Shown piece after piece: positions 29,901 through 40,624 of a DNA stretch of 64,000 nt (position 1 is the stretch's first letter; every line of letters begins with the position of its first letter). This stretch comes from Theristus sp. LFF4_11. Its lineage: Eukaryota; Nematoda; Chromadorea; Monhysterida; Xyalidae. A program made the position numbers and the translations under genes. Location: positions 1 to 64,000 of the forward strand of contig JASANC010004370.1 of assembly GCA_030248135.1 (NCBI GenBank). Reading direction: 5' to 3'. The notes under the pieces are model-generated. The model ran no database searches. It saw only the letters and a program-made list of their open reading frames with translations, and was not told where the DNA came from.

Positions 29901-32900
29901 GCACGCGGGCCAACATCGAAGCTGCCAGCCGCGACAGCCGCTGCGCTTCGTCGCACGCGACACGCCCGATTTCGCGCAACTGCACGCGCAGGCAGGCTGT
30001 CAATGAGTTTTTTTTTTGCTTTTTTGTTTTTTATTGGTTTTTATTGGAACCGGTCGCTTTTTGCACAATACACATTAGAGAATGCGATACTTTCTATAAT
30101 CCTTTCCAACTTTCCTTTCCACGCAAAGAATGCACTAAAGGGGCTTTCATGAAGCTAAATATAGTGACGCGCCGCTGCGTTAAACAAATAGCGACGCGGT
30201 CATTGAATGCTACTTCATGAATGCCGCTTAAGAAGAACGAATGTATTGGGTTTTGGTTCGACTCAATCAAACATACAATTTGTACGGTGATGCATTTTTA
30301 ACACCCTTTTTTGCAGTTGCATGCATCAAATAAAACGAAATTCAGCGTTTCTTTCAGACGGCCGCTGCTGTTGAGCGTCACAAACTACGCAGCGGCACTA
30401 CAACAACGGTGACGAAGCCGTTTCGTTTGATCGATCGGCCTTCGGTCGGGAAGGTTCGGTGACTTTTTCTGTTTTTTACATTTTTTTCACAATTTTTGTT
30501 TCAAGTGCATTCAGTGTATCTATCGAAAGTTTCATTATTTAACTTTTTTGACAACTCTTGAAAAGCCAACATATTTGAGAACATATAACACAACACAAAA
30601 TACGGAATAGCCGAGTAACCATGGCAGTTTTTTTCAGGGTGCAAGGAGCGCGTGAAATTTGAATGAAAGAAAAAAAGACGCTCAGAAACCAAATTGTGTG
30701 CCAAATTTGACGCGTTTTTTAGACTAATGGATTCTTCGTGCTATGCTGTTCTTTTTTTTGCTTTGCACACACCACTGGGATTATCTTGACATTTTTGGAA
30801 AAGACAACTCCCAGTCTGCGACTGATTCCGCTCCGCCTTGATGAGTTGCCCTATTCATTCGGCCACATTGTACTCTCAATTCCAGCATGACTGTGACGAC
30901 TCACACCCGCACTCAACGTCCAAGTTTCACCCGCTACGTCGCGCGAAGTCGTTGAGTTTTCTGCGATCAAATGAAACGAACGAAATACGCATGAACACAA
31001 CTGCAACGCTACGACAAATGAACACGAGGTTGGCGGCGGCGGGGGGTCCGATAAAAGTGTCCGCCTATTTAGGGGACTCGGATCACTTTATTTGCCAATA
31101 TTGTTCCCATATCGCTAGTCGCTATACACGCTTTTTGATCTTTGCAGACAAAGTTTGTGTAAATTACTGTCATTCTCTCCATATTCCTTTAATATTTTCA
31201 TGCGCAACGCATTTCTCTCTGTGCGTACAATCTGTCACATTTTGACGCGGCACAGTTTGTCACCAATTATATACGTTTATTCAACCATTGAAACAAACGG
31301 ACAAAACTCAGACAATAAGGTTTCGACTAGTTTGGGTTGTTATTGTTATTAGACAGAAAATCGCAACTGTTATCGGGTGGATAGGGGGCATTTTATGTGC
31401 TGTTGCTATTGCCAGTCAGAGAGTTATTTGAATGCCTGAATCAAGCCTGTGCTATTATCAATTTTTTTAGATTCTGCGCCACAATGTGTGCGTACACAAA
31501 GGAAAACCAGTTTCAATCTTTATGTGGCAATTCAAAACCACTAAGCGACTCGGCCATGTATATTTAGGGGACTCGGATCACTTTGCCAATTTTGAATTCA
31601 TGAAACTTTGTTTACCTGTCCATGCGCGCATTATTGAGTCTCTCGGGCATTTGAAATACTGACTACAAATTTCTACACATCCGATGAGTCGGTGATGAAC
31701 TCGTTTGCATAGTTACACGATATAGCTAAAGACGAGTGGTTGCTGCGTTTCGCGCAATGAAATGAAATGAAATGAAATGAAAGGAAATGAAATAAAATAA
31801 AATAAAACAAAAATAAATTAATAAAACGAATTCTCCCTCCTAGACAACGTCGCGCTGCAGAAGAAGCACATGCTCGATCTGATCGTGAGCGTTTGCAGCG
31901 AACAGCGGGCGTTCGTCAGCAGATGCAACGCAAGTTTACACTGAAACAACGAATCGATACGCACCGACGGATTCTCGAGAATCAACGCAAACTGCAACAG
32001 CTGAAGTTGGTGAAATCTGAATGCTACTTTTTGAAAGTGCTTCACATTCCACGTGCATGTACGCTTATCCAGGTTGCGTGCCAGCTGATTGAACAGGCTG
32101 CTTTTCAATCAGTCAGTGCATTCGGTCACATATCAGCTGCATCGCATGTAAATTCACGCAAAAAATGTCAAATATTTTGTCTCAACTGCACGTAGAATTA
32201 AAATTGAGCGTGTCTGGAGAACCAGACTTATCGTATGCAGAAACTCCTGGCAAGCTTTTGAATTTTTATCTGTTCTGTTGATTTCACAACCAAAATCGAA
32301 AAAAAAACAAATACGTTTTTCTTCCATTCAGACTGGCTGCGCAAGCGCGTCAAGCCGAATTCTCCGCAGAGCTGGCCGACATCAACGAACGTCTGCGGCG
32401 TCGCCCGACGTTGGTGGAGCGGCAACAGGCGCACATTCGACGGCAACAGTTGCAGCGAAAGTTCGCCGTCGTACAGCAACAGTTTGCCGACAACAACATC
32501 AGTAAAGCGCAACTGTTTCATGTTGGCGAGATTGCGGAAAGAAACGATGACGACGAAGACGATTTGACAGCAACAGCGGTGGCTGATGTTTCAACGGATG
32601 ATGAAGTTGATGGTGAACTGGTGATGCAAAGCAACAATGTCGGATTGGACGGAAACGGGCAGCGACAGAAGCAGCCCAGTAGCCACAGTTCGTCCTCCAC
32701 TTTGTCCAGCACGTCGTCGTCGACGTCGTCAAGCTCGTCGAGCACCACCAGCGCGATGTCGACGTCGTCGTTGCGACGAAACGGGCATAATATGGTTGGT
32801 GAAGTAAGTTTGTTTAAAGTTGTCGTGCGCTTTTTTCGCAGAATGCAGGGTATTCAATTACAGTGAGAAGGACGAATTTGGTTTGATTATCGTGTTTGAT

Positions 32901-33294
32901 TGAAATCAAATACACGTCATATTTGTGGCTAACCCGTTCTTTCTTTCTTGTTTGGCGTGCTCTGTATTCTGCGAAAAAGTGACTGTAGCAGGCGCTGTGA
33001 TTTAGATCACTGTCGATTTTCAGCTTATTTCAACCAAAAAAGCGATAAGAAAAAGTCTTCCACAAACGTACTTGTATATTTGCCATTAAATGCAAGCGTA
33101 CAAAGTTTAAAAATTAGTTTTTTTTTTAAATTCCCGCGAACGGCTGTGTGTGAATTGCTTGTTTCAAAATTCAGGTAGCCATCAACGGTGAAGAAGCGAC
33201 TGCAGACGAGGCAAGGGATGAAACAAAAATAAACAATCATGAATCGATCGGTTCGATTGAGTCACGTACTTTTTCTTCGCTCACTGTGGACTGA
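26943..33294 (+). CDS. FAM161 (UPF0564) family protein, 10 exons
   Basis: Homologue of FAM161A/B, centriole and ciliary-base microtubule-associated proteins. Exons: 26943-27041, 27401-27655, 27827-28155, 28761-29235, 29866-29991, 30358-30453, 30886-31028, 31844-32005, 32332-32803, 33175-33294. All phases agree, giving 758 aa. Family signatures seen in order: ITVPQPFHMTIR (end of exon 3), FQARPVPPSTYLPLFEEL (exon 4), a second short FRARPAP box, TPDFAQLHAQ (exon 5), VTKPFRLIDRP (exon 6), a long Arg/Gln/Glu-rich helical region (exons 7-9) and INERLRRRPTLVERQ. Exon 9 ends in an acidic stretch and a long Ser/Thr run. Exon 5 uses a GC donor in this model. FAM161A or FAM161B orthology cannot be told. 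The start is the ATG at 26,943; upstream frame has no Met. Confidence 0.85.
27680..27752. mobile_element. CCAATCAG-family MITE, short
   Basis: GTATGGATATACCGTAAGCA and ACAACCAATCAGCTGATTCC arms ending CACTGTA. FAM161 intron 2. Confidence 0.5.
28449..28605. repeat. Repeat with CAAAATATGG palindromes
   Basis: GTCAAGTGTCACTTCATATC then alternating GGTCAAAATATGGC and GCCATATTTTGACC. The same sequence, inverted, is at 46,010-46,175. FAM161 intron 3. Confidence 0.6.
28610..28693. mobile_element. CCAATCAG-family MITE, one arm
   Basis: ACACAGAAAGCAGTCACGTG, CACCAACCAATCAGCGCACT, GACTGCA end. FAM161 intron 3. Confidence 0.45.
29290..29480 (+). mobile_element. tRNA-derived SINE copy
   Basis: CCTCGTGGCCTGGGTGGTAG head, GGGTTTGAGCCCC B-box-like, body ending AAAACATCGCCTAAGATC. 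The head is the most complete of the five copies. FAM161 intron 4. Confidence 0.75.
30145..30235. mobile_element. Small MITE (TAGTGACGCG / TTCATGAATG)
   Basis: CATGAAGCTAAATATAGTGA and GCTACTTCATGAATGCCGC form an imperfect palindrome. Relatives at 39,000-39,175 and 42,527-42,617. FAM161 intron 5. Confidence 0.5.
30775..30884 (+). repeat. Dispersed repeat next to a splice acceptor
   Basis: GGGATTATCTTGACATTTTT through ATTCATTCGGCCACATTGTA resembles 44,515-44,640. In both places it lies near the 3' end of an intron (before FAM161 exon 7 and before numb exon 2). Confidence 0.4.
31505..31650. mobile_element. MITE of the GACTCAATGCGCGCA family
   Basis: GTTTCAATCTTTATGTGGCA, GGGGACTCGGATCACTTTGC and CATGCGCGCATTATTGAGTC in order. 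A fragment of the same family is at about 31,060-31,110. A GAAAT/AAAAT microsatellite (31,757-31,825) follows. FAM161 intron 7. Confidence 0.6.
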
Positions 33295-34052
33295 GCCAGA
33301 AGCCCAGGCATTTTTTTTCTCCAAAACTGCCATTATTTGTTTGTTTAAAGCGGTCACTTTTTTTGCAGAATAACTGTTTGTTTGTATATTGTCTTGTAAG
33401 ATGTTAAATCTGATTTCTTGCACGTGTCATCGTTTCTGTGTTTGATTGTTTTTGTTGTGCTTCTTCCTTGTGATTCACGCGCTGTAACTGTCACCAACAG
33501 CTGTGATAGCTGCCAGTTTTTATGCTTCATTCTGCCACTTCGCTCAAATTCCGTTTTTAGACCCTGGTTGTGTTTCTTTCAATCTGTTGTTTTGGAAAAA
33601 AGTTTTGCCGTGTTTTGAAAACAACAATAACACAATAGTGCATAAACGGTTTTTGCGAAAGTTTGGCATGTTCCTTTTGACGACAAACAAAATAATTTTT
33701 GGTGCATATATTGCAAGCTGAGATCAAACATGTACGCACAGTAATCATTTTCAAATGACCACGGAAAATCCAAAATTGTCGACCGAAGTGTCATTTTTCC
33801 ATATGTGCCATTTTTATCAGATACCCATTTTTTGTCAATCAACCTCTCACAGTCAGCGCAGTACCGGTCGGTTGCCGCTCGTAGAAGTGAAACTCGCTGG
33901 CAAACTCAAACTGCACCCCTGTACTGCGATTGGTCGCGTACAAGTGACACTCGTTCGATACAGGGTGCGTGTGAGCAATCGCGACACACCACGATTTGCG
34001 CGAACAGAGATTCGCTAGAAAAAGTGGAATTTTTTCCTGGAATCCCACTTAC
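33295..34052. other. Intergenic between FAM161 and the lectin
   Basis: Mostly AT-rich, with no recognised gene. A GC-richer patch at 33,840-33,990 could be a terminal exon of the minus-strand lectin (frame reading GVQFEFASEFHFYERQ to a stop near 33,839). I cannot confirm its splice link. Confidence 0.35.
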
Positions 34053-34213
34053 TAAAAAGTGTCCGAATTGGTGTCCTGTCCGACAGGGTGTCCCGCGCGG
34101 TGTGTCCTTGTTCCAGGAATAAACGTGGCGAAAACTCCGAGTGAGGAGTTTTGTTTCAGGGGCACCATGTGAGGACACTCAGGTGGACAGGACACCCGTG
34201 ACGCCATATTTAG
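34053..34213. mobile_element. GTGTCCG-family MITE
   Basis: AAAAAGTGTCCGAATTGGTG and GTGGACAGGACACCCGTGAC arms. The same family is at 36,458, 44,045, 46,970 and 51,313. It probably lies just beyond the readable end of lectin exon 3. Confidence 0.55.
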
Positions 34214-34214
34214 C

Positions 34215-35763
34215 ATGCCTTTACCTGACTGAATGACTAAAAACACACCACAATCAAAGATCTTCAGGAAATGTTGTTCAACGGTTTCATTTGCCAGTGG
34301 TTTTCGGTGTTCCGCCACTCGGTGGTAAACGCCTTGAGGCGGAACCGATCCAACTGCGGATGATGTTGGTACAGCCGTGGGATACAAAGCAGTTGTGGGA
34401 TTTTGTGTAGCTGTGGGATGGGAAGCAGTCGCGGGATTTTGTGTAGCTGTGGGATGGGAAGCAGTTGCGGGAATTTGAGTGCTCGTGGTAACTGGGTGAG
34501 TGGCGGGCAATGACGTCGTAGTTGTGGCGCTTGACACACCTGAAGAAACTACGGCTGATTTTGTTTATTTTTCGACAAAAGGTCAACTAAAATGTCTGAA
34601 AAGGCGTCCGTTTTCGCACGCTGTTCTGGTCCTAAAGCAAAAAAATAGCCACATAAAAGCGGAGGGTGGTTTCGCTCCTCTCTGCTGATTACAGTCAAAC
34701 TCTGAGTTATAGGGAATCACTGAATTGGTTGGTGATCACGTGCATGCATGTTTTCTGTGCAAAAATTGCTGTGGGGGCGGAGTTTGGTTTGCACAGAAAG
34801 CTTGCATCACGTGATGATCACCACCAAAAACCAGAACCCACACTCACCAACAAACTCGCACACTCCCTCGCGCGACCAGCTGCAATCAACCTCGACCACT
34901 TCACTCAGAGTCTCGATCGCCACGCAGTCCGCTCCGTTTTGGCCTCGCTGCGTAGACCAAACGGCCGGATTGATCGGGCCCAACTCCGGGACGTTTCTGT
35001 CGTACGCGAAGTTTGCGGCTCGATCGTCAGCGTAGTTTTGGCCGGGCGCTTTTTTGGTGACCCGGTCGCCGGCGACATAGACCACGACGCCGGTGTCCGG
35101 TTCGACGGATTGCTGCGAAATAAAGCCGTGGTTGTTGTTGTTGGGGGTTTTAAGCGATGTTTCTATCCAGGGCTAACCCAGAACAGCGTACAGAACGCCG
35201 TCCCGGAGTGATTATCGAGTTTTCCCTGTCATTAAGGCGGGGGGGGGGGGGCTCGATCCACCGAACGCACAGAAAAGAAAAAAAAACGCGCTACCACCAG
35301 GACACGAGCGGGGACAAAGGTAGACGCCGGAAAAACGGTGTCCGAACATGTGTCCGGTGTCGTGTCCGAAATCCGACAGCGTTTTTTTCAAAGAGCGAAG
35401 CTCTTAAAGTTTTAATTAACAACCACCACATATGACTGAGAGCAATAGAAGGAGTGAAAAAAGGACTCGGTGAAAAAACAATCAAACATTTTCAAGAAAA
35501 AACCGCACCAGCCATCCGAGAATCACGTCTCGCACAGTGACATTTGCGATCACGGCCAGACGCCCACCATGAGAGGCGCAGTATTGTTTCCAGCCCAACG
35601 GGCCTGTCCAATACCCGTTCGGGTACACGAAGCATGTTTCGTTCCCGTAGCGGAATTGCGGGTACGCCGCTAGAGAGGGGGGCGAACAGACGCTGGCAAA
35701 CGTTGACCGTGGGAGATTCAGGATGCAAAATGCAATCAGTATTATCTTAATGTTGTTTGCCAT
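34215..35763 (-). CDS. Secreted C-type lectin-like protein with Thr/Pro-rich tail (3' end unresolved)
   Basis: Minus strand. Exon 1, 35,763-35,509, encodes a hydrophobic signal peptide (about residues 1-23) and the N-terminal half of a C-type lectin-like domain (FRYGNETCFVYP, then GWKQYCASHGGRLAVI). Exon 2, 35,112-34,848, encodes the C-terminal half (NPAVWSTQRGQNGADCVAIE, VDCSW and VCEF). Both junctions are GT-AG with matching phase. Exon 3 starts at 34,539 and encodes repeated SHPTATQNPAT-like Thr/Pro/Ser units, a probable O-glycosylated stalk. Its end (somewhere before the 34,053-34,213 MITE) and any further exon are uncertain. The six expected Cys are present, but no canonical EPN/QPD calcium-sugar motif is visible, so sugar binding is doubtful. 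Confidence 0.7.
34693..34815. mobile_element. CCAATCAG-family MITE
   Basis: ACAGTCAAACTCTGAGTTAT start, ATTGGTTGGTGATCACGTGC arm, TGTTTTCTGTGC and GCACAGAAAGC loop arms. Lectin intron 2. Confidence 0.65.
35150..35312 (-). mobile_element. tRNA-derived SINE copy
   Basis: Minus strand: CTCGTGTCCTGGTGGTAGCG head to TAGAAACATCGCTTAAAA. It carries a run of C where the B-box region should be. In lectin intron 1, it ends about 40 bp from the exon 2 acceptor. Confidence 0.65.
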
Positions 35764-36457
35764 TTTTTGAAAACTGTGGTTTTTGTATGGTTGTTGTTGT
35801 GTTGTTGGTCAATTCTAATTAGTGACATGAATTAAGTCGAATTTCTTTGGGGATATGAAAGTGGTCATAAAGACGGACAGGACACGCGATGCAACACAAG
35901 ATATTTTTTTAGCATGCTGTGACACGCACGCCATACACCGATATGTTTGACTTCGATTTCAAGGTTTCAAAGTTGACAAATCCCGTTTGAACTGGATTCC
36001 GGTTGAAGTTAAAGTTTTTTGTTTATATTACCTCTAATTAAATAAAAACACATGAGCATGTTGTACAGTACATGTTGCTCTTGGGCTTTTTTACATGATA
36101 TGATACATGTGATATACGTATTGCACATACCTCTTGATTTTATGCGTCATAAATCACCCTTTTGCTGATCCTTAGCAAAAAAACCGTTGTATGTAAAATA
36201 AAAGTTAATTTATCATGTAATTTTGAAATTGAAGTTTTTTCATGATGTGATTGATCCCTGGTTGAAATTGACTTTTTGATATTTTTTTCCGAAATATTCA
36301 TCGTTTCCACCTCTAAAATTGACATTGTGAGCCCACAGTTTTGATGATGTTGCGGCTAAAAGATGTTCAAAAACTTTTTCAAGCAAGCAGAAGTGGAATA
36401 AAAAGCAATGGTGGACATCGAAACGGAATATGTTTCTCTCAGCAACAATTACACGCA

Positions 36458-36585
36458 CAACATGTCCGAACTCATATCCGGTGTCGTGTTTTGTCCCGGT
36501 TAGTTACTCGGCATTCAGCATAAGAATTTATCCCGGGACAAAACACGACGCAGGACACCAGTTCGAACATTTTTTTGAGCGTGTT
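36458..36585. mobile_element. GTGTCCG-family MITE, palindromic copy
   Basis: CATGTCCGAACTCATATCCG and ACGACGCAGGACACCAGTTC arms around GTGTTTTGTCCCGG and its complement. A further arm-like piece lies at about 37,730-37,800. Confidence 0.55.
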
Positions 36586-36696
36586 TGAAGTAAAGAAAGC
36601 GTGGAAAATGTTCATTGTTCGCCAGAATTCAGAAAAAAACACTGTCATGTCATGTGCCTAACTAAAACAGAAAGCTTTTCTGAATGCACTAATTCA

Positions 36697-37572
36697 TTTG
36701 TTTGTTTGTTGTTCGCTTTGCACAATCACGATGTAGCGCGTAAACTGCGCTTGCAAGTTGTTTGTTGTTCGCTTTGCACATTCACGATGTAGCGCGTAAA
36801 CTGCGCTTGCAAGTTGTTTGTTGTTCGCTTTGCACAATCACGATGTAGCGCGTAAACTGCGCTTGCAAGTTGTTTGTTGTTCGCTTTGCACAATCACGAT
36901 GTAGCGCGTAAACTGCGCTTGCAAGTTGTTTGTTGGTCGCTTTGCACAATCACGATGTAGCGCGTAAACTCCGTTTGCAAGTTGTTTGTTGTTCTCTTTG
37001 CACAATCACGATGTAGCGCGTAAACTGCGCTTGCAAGTTGTTTGTTGGTCGCTTTGCACAATCACGATGTAGCGCGTAAACTCCGTTTGCAAGTTGTTTG
37101 TTGTTCTCTTTGCACAATCACGATGTAGCGCGTAAACTGCACTTGCAAGTTGTTTGTTGTTCGCTTTGCACAATCACGATTTAGCGCGTAAACTGCGCTT
37201 GCAAGTTGTTTGTTGTTCGCTTTGCACAATCACGATGTAGCGCGTAAACTGCGCTTGCAAGTTGTTTGTTGTTCGCTTTGCACAATCACGATGTAGCGCG
37301 AAAACTGCGCTCGCAAGTTGTTTGTGGTTCGCTTTGCGCAATCACGATGTAGCGCGTAAACTGCGCTTGCAAGTTGTTTGTTGTTCGCTTTGCACAATCA
37401 CGATGTAGCGCGTAAACTGCGCTTGCAAGTTGTTTGTTGTTCGCTTTGCACGATCACGATGTAGCGCGTAAACTCCGTTTGCAAGTTGTTTGTTGTTCGC
37501 TTTGCACAATCACGATGTAGCGCGTAAACTGCGCTTGCAAGTTAGTTGTTTGTTGTTCGCTTTGCACAATCG
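36697..37572 (+). repeat. 56-bp satellite array, about 15.5 copies
   Basis: The unit contains TTGTTCGCTTTGCACAATCA, CGATGTAGCGCGTAAACTGC and GCTTGCAAGT. Most copies are near-identical. A variant with CTCCGTTTGCAAG recurs in some units, suggesting higher-order amplification. The array stops mid-unit before GAATTCAATTAAATTC. Confidence 0.9.
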
Positions 37573-38999
37573 AATTCAATTAAATTCGATTTTGTTCTTA
37601 TGACCGGTTTTACACCGCGTGATTTTGAGACACCACCACAATACCAACCATCAAAACGCGATTTGTCAGTTTAAATTCAGTTTTTATGCTTTTGAACTTG
37701 CCGAGCGCACATCAGGTGGTCGAAAACAGCAAAAAAGGGACACGGATACTGCGCGGGACACCCATGTGACAGGACACCGGACACGTTTTTTAGCGTGAAT
37801 GTGAACAATAAAATAATGCGCTTAATAATACGCATTAGCATCGATTTCCGCATTACACCTATTTGTTCTCCGTTTTCCCCGCGACCCTACACTTTTTATT
37901 ACAGGGGTTTCTTCATAGCCGACGCCCCTGCGGTTTTCAAGTTTATCAATTAGTGATTTATTCAGTAAGTGTACCTCCATTTTTCGTTCAGAATCGAACT
38001 GTATGCAAAAAACCCATGTACAAAATCACATTAGAGAGCGCTAGAGAGTGTACAACATGAACGGTGTAAACAGCAAAAAAGCATGCAAGCCGGGTGACGC
38101 ACGCTGGCGCTGTCAATGCAACAACATGCGTGCGTGACCTCGCGTGGTTTGTTTGGCATCGTTTTGTTCCAGAACGCTGAGAGCCTGGGAGACTTTTTTG
38201 TGACGATCTTTTCAGTTGTGCCAACATTCTTTGCTAAAAACACTGAAAACAGGAATCGATTGGAGAAGGAATTGAAATATTGAAAGATTGGTGCTGTCTC
38301 ATTGCATAGAAACGACTGCATGACCAAGCAAAATGATCATCAAAAATACGTTCAATTCAGTGGTTTACCATCACTAAAAAGACATTATTGAGTTAGCGTA
38401 TTGCAGCAAGTTGTTGATTTCTGTGTGGTTAAGTGCACAAAAACTTTTCTGGCAATTTGCTACCTAGAAACATTGATTGAGAAACAGTGATCAAGAATCA
38501 AGTCGCTGAAGGCATAAAAACTGTGCATGTTTACAGATTTACGATGATGTCCTGTACAGAAAAGATGCCAATCTTTTTTTCTCCATGATGTTTACGACGC
38601 TTTCAGTGCGTTTTTTATCAGTTTTGTGGTAAATTTTTGCATTTTTTATAAACATTTTTTTGCAAATCCAATCAGTTCGATGTAAAATGATTCAACCAAC
38701 TGTGAAACAGTTTTTTTGAAATTTTGTTTTTTGCTTATCATTTACAACTTTTGTTCAAGCAGGAAATGTTTCTGGTTGCTTTTATCACTCCCACACCTTT
38801 GTTTGGGTGTACATAAATATACCTTTTGATTACAGTTTTTGCGTGTTTTTTCTCATTTTGGCGTTTCTTGATAAGTTTTCAAGAGATCAACGATAAAAAC
38901 TTTTGTGTGTGTGAGAGAGAAAACGTGTTTTTATCTTGTTTAAAAAGTTTAAAATACATAAATTCCACATATGGGTAAAATTCATGTGATCAATCGTAT

Positions 39000-39175
39000 T
39001 GCGCAGTTTGGTTGGCTTGCTCAATCAGCCTAAACTAAATACTACTTTATGAATGCGTCGCTTTAGGCTGATTGAGCAAGCAAGCAAGCGACGCATTCAT
39101 AAAGTAGTATTTAGTGACGCGTAGCCGTGTTTTAAAACATGCGGTCACTAAACACTCCTTCATGAATGCTTGTTA
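39000..39175. mobile_element. Small MITE (TAGTGACGCG / TTCATGAATG)
   Basis: GGCTTGCTCAATCAGCCTAA and its complement TTAGGCTGATTGAGCAAGC flank TACTTTATGAATGCGTCGC arms. The family member at 42,527-42,617 shares CACTAAATACTGCTTCATGA. Confidence 0.5.
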
Positions 39176-40624
39176 AATGTTATACGAAACAAACACGAAA
39201 AAGTTTTTTCTGCGAAACCTCCAAAAAATCGCAAAAATGCCCATTTCCTTTAAAAGTGTCCTTCTGGGACGTCCGCCCCATGCAGCTAAAATGGAAAACT
39301 GCTTTGAGAAAAAAAAGAAAATAAAAAATACACACTGTGATACTTTTGCACTGCCACTGTCTGGTGTGTCTAGCTGGTGGTGACTACTTCAATGTTTTCA
39401 AAACTATAAAACTGGTGCTGGTATCAGTGTGTAGAAAAAGACAGAGTGTGTGTCTGTGTGGATTTCTGCTGCGACCAAAGAAAAACCAGTTTTATTCGGT
39501 TTTTCACCTTTTTCCACTAAAACGTGTATACTGCTGTAACCTGCGTTTGTAAATTCACATTAGGTCCACAGTGTGTGCACTTGTAAATTGTTCAGTATTC
39601 GTTTTGACTATTATATATTCGCATTTTGAAATTCTGCGAAAAATTATTATACGGTGTTCTATAAAATAATTGAGTAATTTCAATCAATTAAGATCATTTC
39701 AATGCAATTTGAAATTGAGCTGCAACTGAACTGAACTTTGTTTTAGAATAATAGGTGAACACACACTTTTCTTAAAATCATGTGTCTGTAAAACGCAAAA
39801 AACTGCATGAAGTTTGCGTTTTGCAGTGCACATTATTTATTTACAATAGTTTGCATTGAGGTTGATTCTAAATACTTTTTCCGGCGAATATAACTAGAAC
39901 TACACGTACAAACAAATGCGCTTGTGTTTATAATAATCCTGTCGGCTTGTTTCTGTAATTGTTTACGTTTCATTTTTTTCATCCTCGACTTTTTTTTTGT
40001 TTCAGTTTGTTATTACTTTTTTGAAGGCAGTGTTACTTGGTGTGCATTTTTCTGCGCTTGTGATTGCGAAAGACCCGCGACGCTGTTAAAATTTCTTTCG
40101 TTTGGTCTCCCTTGTTGGAACTAAAATTGTGTTTGAATAATTGATTCATTGGCTTATTATTTGTTTCGGACGGAGGTATTGAATTTCAAAATTTCAAATA
40201 AAGCTACTGCAGCCGAATGGAATTCAAACGTATCTGTTCAGCATAGTTTTTCGTTTGAGACCTTTTTCTGTATTTTTTTTTTGCATTTCCAGACATCAAA
40301 ACTGTATTTAATTTAGGGCACATCAATAATGGAGTTTTCGTTTTACCAATAATAATGCATGTTATTGTTGGTGACCTAGAAATGTCTGTCTGCAAGATGT
40401 GTTCATTGTTGTTGTAGTTTTTTTTTAATTCAGACAAAAACTCAGTTATTTTTCATTCTGTTTTTTAAAACTTTGCAGTTACATACATACGGTAGCCCAG
40501 CGACAATGACCACACCTAGATGGTGTAGATAATGGCTTAATTAACGAAATATCAAAAAAATCGGCATAATAACTCCAAACAAACACATCAAAAAACTAAA
40601 CTTCTGAAAACAAAAACAAAAACG

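Larger units (their letters stand above)
35764..40624. other. Intergenic between the lectin and numb
   Basis: Apart from the repeats listed within it (GTGTCCG MITE, 56-bp satellite, small MITEs), this is AT-rich DNA without a coding exon I can defend. It must contain the lectin promoter and numb 5' sequences. Confidence 0.5.

Noticed and set aside
35157..35435. Plus-strand ORF
   Set aside because: It lies over a minus-strand SINE copy and a GTGTCCG repeat and has no domain.
36697..37572. CRISPR-like array
   Set aside because: The 56-bp units are directly tandem with no unique spacers, and the genome is eukaryotic.
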